Assembly: GCA_030746295.1 (NCBI GenBank)
Contig: JASLMY010000181.1
Span: 1 to 10,006 of the forward strand
Source of the DNA: Alphaproteobacteria bacterium
GTDB lineage: Bacteria; Pseudomonadota; Alphaproteobacteria; GCA-2731375
DNA length: 10,006 bases
Direction: 5' to 3'
This document shows, in pieces, positions 6,805-10,006 of the stretch; position 1 is the stretch's first letter, and each line of letters opens with the position of its first letter. The notes beneath the pieces are model-generated. The model made no database searches and was not told the DNA's origin. It worked only from the letters and a program-made list of their open reading frames with translations. A program made the translations under genes and the position numbers.

Positions 6805-8859
6805 ATGGTCCTCGTCGGGGTCGACACGGGCGGCACGTTTACCGATGTCGCGGCCAGTGATCCGGAGAGCGGCGCGCTCAGGATCTGCAAGGTCGCCTCG
6901 ACGCCGGCGGACCCCTCCGAGGCCTTCGCCGAGGGCATCCGGACGACGCGCCGGCAACTCGACGGTGGCGATGACGATATCGCCCTGGTGGTCCACGGTA
7001 CCACCGTCGCCACCAACGCGATGCTGCAGGCGAAGGGCGCGCGCGCCGCGCTCATCACCACCGAGGGCTTTCGATACGTTCTCGACCTCGGACGGCACGA
7101 CGTGCCGCGCGGCGTCAACCTCTTCCAATGGCGCAAGCCCGAGCGACCGATAACGCCGGACCTGATCTTCGAGGTGCAAGAGCGCCTGGACCATCGGGGC
7201 GAGGTTCTGGCGCCTCTCGACGAAGAGACGGTGACCGCCGCCGTCGACGCCGTCGAGCGGGCGCAAGTGGATGCGGTCGCCGTCTGTCTCTTGCATAGCT
7301 ATGCCAATCCGAGCCACGAGCAGCGGATCGCCGAGATCCTGGCGGCGCGGCTGCCGGACCTGCTGGTTTGCCTCTCGTCCGAGGTGTTCCCGGCGTTTCG
7401 TGAGTACGAGCGCACCCTGATGGTGGCCTTGAACGCGACCGTGATGCCGCTGATGAGTGGCTACATCGGGCGGGTGCGGCAGCGCCTGCGCGAGATGGAG
7501 ATCACCGCCCCCTTCCTTGTCATGAAGTCGAACGGCGGCGTCGGCGGGGCCAGGAACATCGCCCGGGCGCCGGTCTATACCGCCTATTCGGGGCTGGCCG
7601 CGGGCGTCGTCGGTGCTTGCGTCGTCGGTCGGGCATCGGGGTACGAGGACCTGATATCGCTCGATGTCGGCGGCACCAGCGCCGACGTCGCCATCTGTCC
7701 GGGCGCCGAGCCGATCATGGCGCCGGAGACGTTGCTCGGCGACCTGCCCCTGAAGGCGCCCTCCGTCGACGTCAGGACGATCGGTGCCGGCGGCGGCAGC
7801 ATCGCCGCGGTGCAGGCCGACGGCAGCCTTGCCGTTGGCCCTGAGAGCGCCGGTGCCGAGCCCGGACCTGCCTGCTATGGCCGCGGCGGGCGGCAGGCCA
7901 CGGTGACCGATGCCCAACTGGTGCTCGGACGGCTGCCGGCCGAGCTTGCCGGCGGGCGGCTCACGCTCGACGAAGGCCTGGCACGGCGCGCCATCGAGGA
8001 GACCATCGCCCGGCAATTGTCGCTCAGCCTCGAAGAGGCCGCGTACGGCGCGCTCGAAATCGTCACCCACAACATCGCCGGTGCCGTCCGCGCCGTCTCG
8101 ATCGAGCGCGGCGAGGACCCGCGCGGCTATGCGCTCGTCGCCTTCGGCGGGGCAGGGCCCGTGCACGCGCCGCGCCTGGCCGAGTTGCTGCAAATCCGGC
8201 ACATCGTGTTGCCGCGCTTTCCGGGCGTCTTGAGCGCGCTCGGCCTGTTGGCGACGCCGCTCAGGAGCGACTACGTCCGGACCTGCCTGCAGCAGGGCCC
8301 CGACTACGATCTCGCCGCCATCGACGATGCCTTCGAGCTGCTGGCGCGCGAGGCTGTGGCCTGGTTCGAGGACGAGAATATCGGTCCCGAGCTGCGCCAA
8401 CTCCGCCCTTTCGTCGACGTCCGCTATCCGCAGCAGGGCCACGAGCTGCAAGTGGCGGTGGCGAACCCCGGCCGGGCCATGGACGGGGCTACCATGGCGG
8501 CCCTCGAAACCGCCTTTCACGATCAGCACGAGCAGCTCTATGGCTACGCGCTTCGCGACTCGCCCCCGCACCTCGTCAACGTCCGGCTGGTCGCGGTCGG
8601 CAGGACGCCACCGCTTCGCTTGCCCGAGTTCGTGGCCGCCGCGGGCGCGCCGAGGCCCGTCGCCGAGCGCCGCGTTTACTGGGATAACGAGACTGGATAC
8701 GTGACCTCGCCGGTCTTCCGCCGCGCCGATCTGGCAGCGGGCGCTGAGATCGCGGGTCCGGCGCTATTGGACCAGGACGATTCGACGGTCACCGTACCGC
8801 CGTCGTGGCATGGCCGCGTCGACGGCACGGGCAACCTCATTCTCGAGCAGGAGGGTTGA
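6805..8859 (+). CDS. hyuA: Hydantoinase A / 5-oxoprolinase family protein (HyuA)
   Basis: A 684-residue, full-length subunit of the ATP-dependent N-methylhydantoinase / 5-oxoprolinase / acetone-acetophenone carboxylase superfamily. The A subunit binds ATP with an ASKHA-like fold and activates the ring amide (or ketone) for the partner B subunit. The first phosphate motif GVDTGGTFTD is at 5-14, HGTTVATNA at 64-72, the second nucleotide motif LDVGGTSADVA at 286-295, GAGGGSIA at 327-334, and AFGGAGPVHA at 446-455; the Hydant_A_C-type C-terminal domain follows to the end. The ATG has AGGGAGG 4-5 bases upstream. hyuB starts 3 bases after the stop, and its Shine-Dalgarno (AGGAGGG, 8849-8855) lies inside the hyuA end, indicating translational coupling. 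Substrate (hydantoin, 5-oxoproline, other lactam or a ketone) is not determined; the neighbouring amidase and glutamate cyclase favour a cyclic amide. Confidence 0.95.
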   Translation: MVLVGVDTGGTFTDVAASDPESGALRICKVASTPADPSEAFAEGIRTTRRQLDGGDDDIALVVHGTTVATNAMLQAKGARAALITTEGFRYVLDLGRHDVPRGVNLFQWRKPERPITPDLIFEVQERLDHRGEVLAPLDEETVTAAVDAVERAQVDAVAVCLLHSYANPSHEQRIAEILAARLPDLLVCLSSEVFPAFREYERTLMVALNATVMPLMSGYIGRVRQRLREMEITAPFLVMKSNGGVGGARNIARAPVYTAYSGLAAGVVGACVVGRASGYEDLISLDVGGTSADVAICPGAEPIMAPETLLGDLPLKAPSVDVRTIGAGGGSIAAVQADGSLAVGPESAGAEPGPACYGRGGRQATVTDAQLVLGRLPAELAGGRLTLDEGLARRAIEETIARQLSLSLEEAAYGALEIVTHNIAGAVRAVSIERGEDPRGYALVAFGGAGPVHAPRLAELLQIRHIVLPRFPGVLSALGLLATPLRSDYVRTCLQQGPDYDLAAIDDAFELLAREAVAWFEDENIGPELRQLRPFVDVRYPQQGHELQVAVANPGRAMDGATMAALETAFHDQHEQLYGYALRDSPPHLVNVRLVAVGRTPPLRLPEFVAAAGAPRPVAERRVYWDNETGYVTSPVFRRADLAAGAEIAGPALLDQDDSTVTVPPSWHGRVDGTGNLILEQEG

Positions 8860-8862
8860 GCG

Positions 8863-9936
8863 ATGACGATCGCGGAGAGGACGGCCGCGGGGACGGGGTC
8901 GCGCGCGCTGCCCGAGACGATCTTGGGCGACATCCTCAAGGGCAGCTTCGATGCCATGGTCCGCGAGATGGCCGTCCTCATCGAGCGCACCGCCATGTCG
9001 CCGATCATTCGTGAGAAGCAGGACTACGCCGTCGGCCTCTTCGACACCGAGGGCCGCATGGTCTTCGCCGAGTTCCTGATGCAGGGGCCCGGCATGATCG
9101 ACCCGATCCTGAAACGCTTTCCGGTCGAGACCATGCGGCCGGGCGACGTCTACTGCTACAACGACCCCTACCTCTCCGACGGCGCCAGCGGCCACGTTCC
9201 CGACATCACCTTCTGCCTGCCGGTGTTTCAGGACGGCAAGGTCCGGGCCCTGGTGGCGCTCTTCGGGCATTTCTGGGACTTGGGCGGCTATTCGCCGGGC
9301 GGCCTGTCGCCCTTCGTCACCGAGGTCTTCCACGAGGGCATTCTGATCCCGCCGGTGCGGCTGGTGTGCGAGGGCGAGTACGTCGACGACGTCTACGCGC
9401 TGCTGCTCCGCAACACCCGCTTCCCCGGCTTTCTAGACGGCGACGTTCGGGCCTGCATCAGCGCCTGCTCGTTGGGCGTCCGCCGGGTCGAGGAGCTCTT
9501 CGACCGCTATGGCGTCGAGCGCGTCCTCGCCGGCTGCGAGCGGGCGCTGCGGCAAAGTGGCGACTGGGGGCGCCGAATTCTGGACCAGTTGCTGCCCGAC
9601 GGCAGCTACGTTGGTGAGGACCTCGTCGATGGCGACGGCTTCACGGACGCACCCTTCAAGGTCCAGCTCAGGATCGAGAAGCAGGGCGGGAAGGTGCGTT
9701 TCGACTTCTCCGGCACCGACGCGCAGGCGAAGGGGCCGATCAACTTCCTGCAGCATCCGGGCATCTTGAAGACGGTTCTCTTGGGCCGCATCTTGCAGGC
9801 CTACGAGCCCCGGCTGACGCTCAACGACGGCGTCGACGGCATCGTCGACGAGGTCGAGATCCCGGACGGCAGCCTGCTCTGGCCCAAGTTCCCCGCCGGC
9901 GTGGCGTTACGCGCCCTGTCGCGCATCCTGGTGTAA
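8863..9936 (+). CDS. hyuB: Hydantoinase B / 5-oxoprolinase family protein (HyuB), 3' end lost to an insertion
   Basis: The partner subunit of HyuA, carrying the hydrolytic site for ring opening in this superfamily. Conserved features are RTAMSPIIREKQDYAVGLFD (42-61), NDPY (100-103), the probable metal-site region H111 and D114 (HVPD), GHFWDLGG-x-SPGG (135-147), which corresponds to the family H-x-x-DIGG motif with H136 and D139, and NDGVDGIVDEVEIPDGSLLWP near the end. The reading frame stops at residue 357, whereas HyuB proteins usually have some 500-600 residues, so about a third is missing. Similarity runs to about GVALRALSRIL and ends at the TGTAAGC where repeat-bearing foreign sequence begins; the TAA stop appears to be donated by that sequence. 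The product is probably inactive, unless an alternative downstream part is supplied. A true gene start is given by AGGAGGG 7 bases upstream. Confidence 0.9.
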   Translation: MTIAERTAAGTGSRALPETILGDILKGSFDAMVREMAVLIERTAMSPIIREKQDYAVGLFDTEGRMVFAEFLMQGPGMIDPILKRFPVETMRPGDVYCYNDPYLSDGASGHVPDITFCLPVFQDGKVRALVALFGHFWDLGGYSPGGLSPFVTEVFHEGILIPPVRLVCEGEYVDDVYALLLRNTRFPGFLDGDVRACISACSLGVRRVEELFDRYGVERVLAGCERALRQSGDWGRRILDQLLPDGSYVGEDLVDGDGFTDAPFKVQLRIEKQGGKVRFDFSGTDAQAKGPINFLQHPGILKTVLLGRILQAYEPRLTLNDGVDGIVDEVEIPDGSLLWPKFPAGVALRALSRILV

Positions 9937-9938
9937 GC

Positions 9939-9959
9939 GGCGGAGCAAAAATACACCAC
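9939..9959 (+). repeat. IS-end direct repeat, copy 1
   Basis: The core GCGGAGCAAAAATACACCAC at 9940-9959 matches copy 2 (9987-10006) at 18 of 20 positions; one further G on the left also matches. The start-to-start distance is 47 bases. It is interpreted as a transposase binding repeat at the end of the element. Confidence 0.7.
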
Positions 9960-9985
9960 TGAGGCGGCTGGGATGTCCGGCTGCG

Positions 9986-10006
9986 GGCGGAGCAAAAATC
10001 CGCCAC
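9986..10006 (+). repeat. IS-end direct repeat, copy 2, also an inverted repeat
   Basis: The core GCGGAGCAAAAATCCGCCAC at 9987-10006 repeats copy 1 with two changes. These changes complete a perfect dyad, GGCGGA (9986-9991) and TCCGCC (9999-10004) around a 7-base GCAAAAA centre, which copy 1 lacks. The copy may extend past the right edge of the window. Confidence 0.7.

Larger units (their letters stand above)
9932..10006. mobile_element. Terminus of an insertion sequence, probably IS21 family, inserted in hyuB
   Basis: From about 9932 (TGTAAGC...) the sequence no longer continues HyuB. It holds two direct copies of a GCGGAGCAAAAAT-centred motif 47 bases apart. IS21-family elements carry multiple short repeats at their ends and start with TG; the reverse-strand form GGATTTTTGCTCCGCC resembles ends I remember from IS21-type elements of alphaproteobacteria. 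No istA/istB coding is inside the window, and the exact boundary and target duplication cannot be seen, so the family call is inference. The window ends just at the second repeat copy. Confidence 0.6.

Noticed and set aside
6469..8571. 700-codon open frame on the minus strand across hyuA and the end of the amidase
   Set aside because: It is antisense to the fully convincing HyuA protein, has no recognisable domain, is rich in Arg/Gly/His low-complexity stretches, and is the expected by-product of high-GC third codon positions.
9801..10006. Short minus-strand frames at the right end as transposase remnants
   Set aside because: They mostly cover the antisense of hyuB and the IS repeats, and show no IstA/IstB-like residues.

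Overview
The window is GC-rich, gene-dense DNA with short intergenic gaps and Shine-Dalgarno-led genes. Codon use and gene families fit a high-GC proteobacterium, most likely an alphaproteobacterium of the Rhodospirillales type. That placement is an impression from style and was not computed. No rRNA, tRNA, CRISPR array or phage genes were seen.

Layout. (1) Positions 1-724, minus strand: the N-terminal 241 residues of a luciferase-like (LLM class, TIGR03619-like) flavin/F420 oxidoreductase that runs off the left edge. (2) 875-1399, plus strand: a small secreted Sel1-repeat protein. (3) 1447-6589, all minus strand: five genes, in transcription order an amidase-signature hydrolase resembling 6-aminohexanoate-cyclic-dimer hydrolase, an acyl-CoA dehydrogenase, an SDR oxidoreductase, an ABM/YgiN-type small monooxygenase and a D-glutamate-cyclase-like (DUF4392) protein. 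Gaps between them are 214, 132, 101 and 31 bases, so the last members are the most clearly co-transcribed. (4) 6590-6804: a 215-base divergent control region containing a 10-bp-arm inverted repeat. (5) 6805-9936, plus strand: hyuA and hyuB (N-methylhydantoinase / 5-oxoprolinase superfamily), 3 bases apart. hyuB stops at residue 357 where foreign sequence begins. (6) 9932-10006: two copies of a 20-21 bp direct repeat that look like the end of an IS21-family insertion sequence.

How the genes fit together. Three families in the divergent block act on, or make, cyclic amides: HyuAB (ATP-dependent opening of hydantoin or 5-oxoproline-type rings), the amidase (linear and cyclic amides) and the glutamate cyclase (D-glutamate to 5-oxo-D-proline). 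The acyl-CoA dehydrogenase, SDR and ABM protein could process the carbon skeleton released. A lactam, cyclic-imide or oxoproline catabolic locus is therefore the best overall reading, but the substrate is not determined by the sequence. The IS-like insertion probably inactivates hyuB in this strain.

The points most worth checking are the IS interruption of hyuB, the pairing of a glutamate cyclase with a 5-oxoprolinase-type enzyme, the dyad symmetries at 5056-5093 and 6681-6717, and the non-standard catalytic positions in the acyl-CoA dehydrogenase and the SDR.
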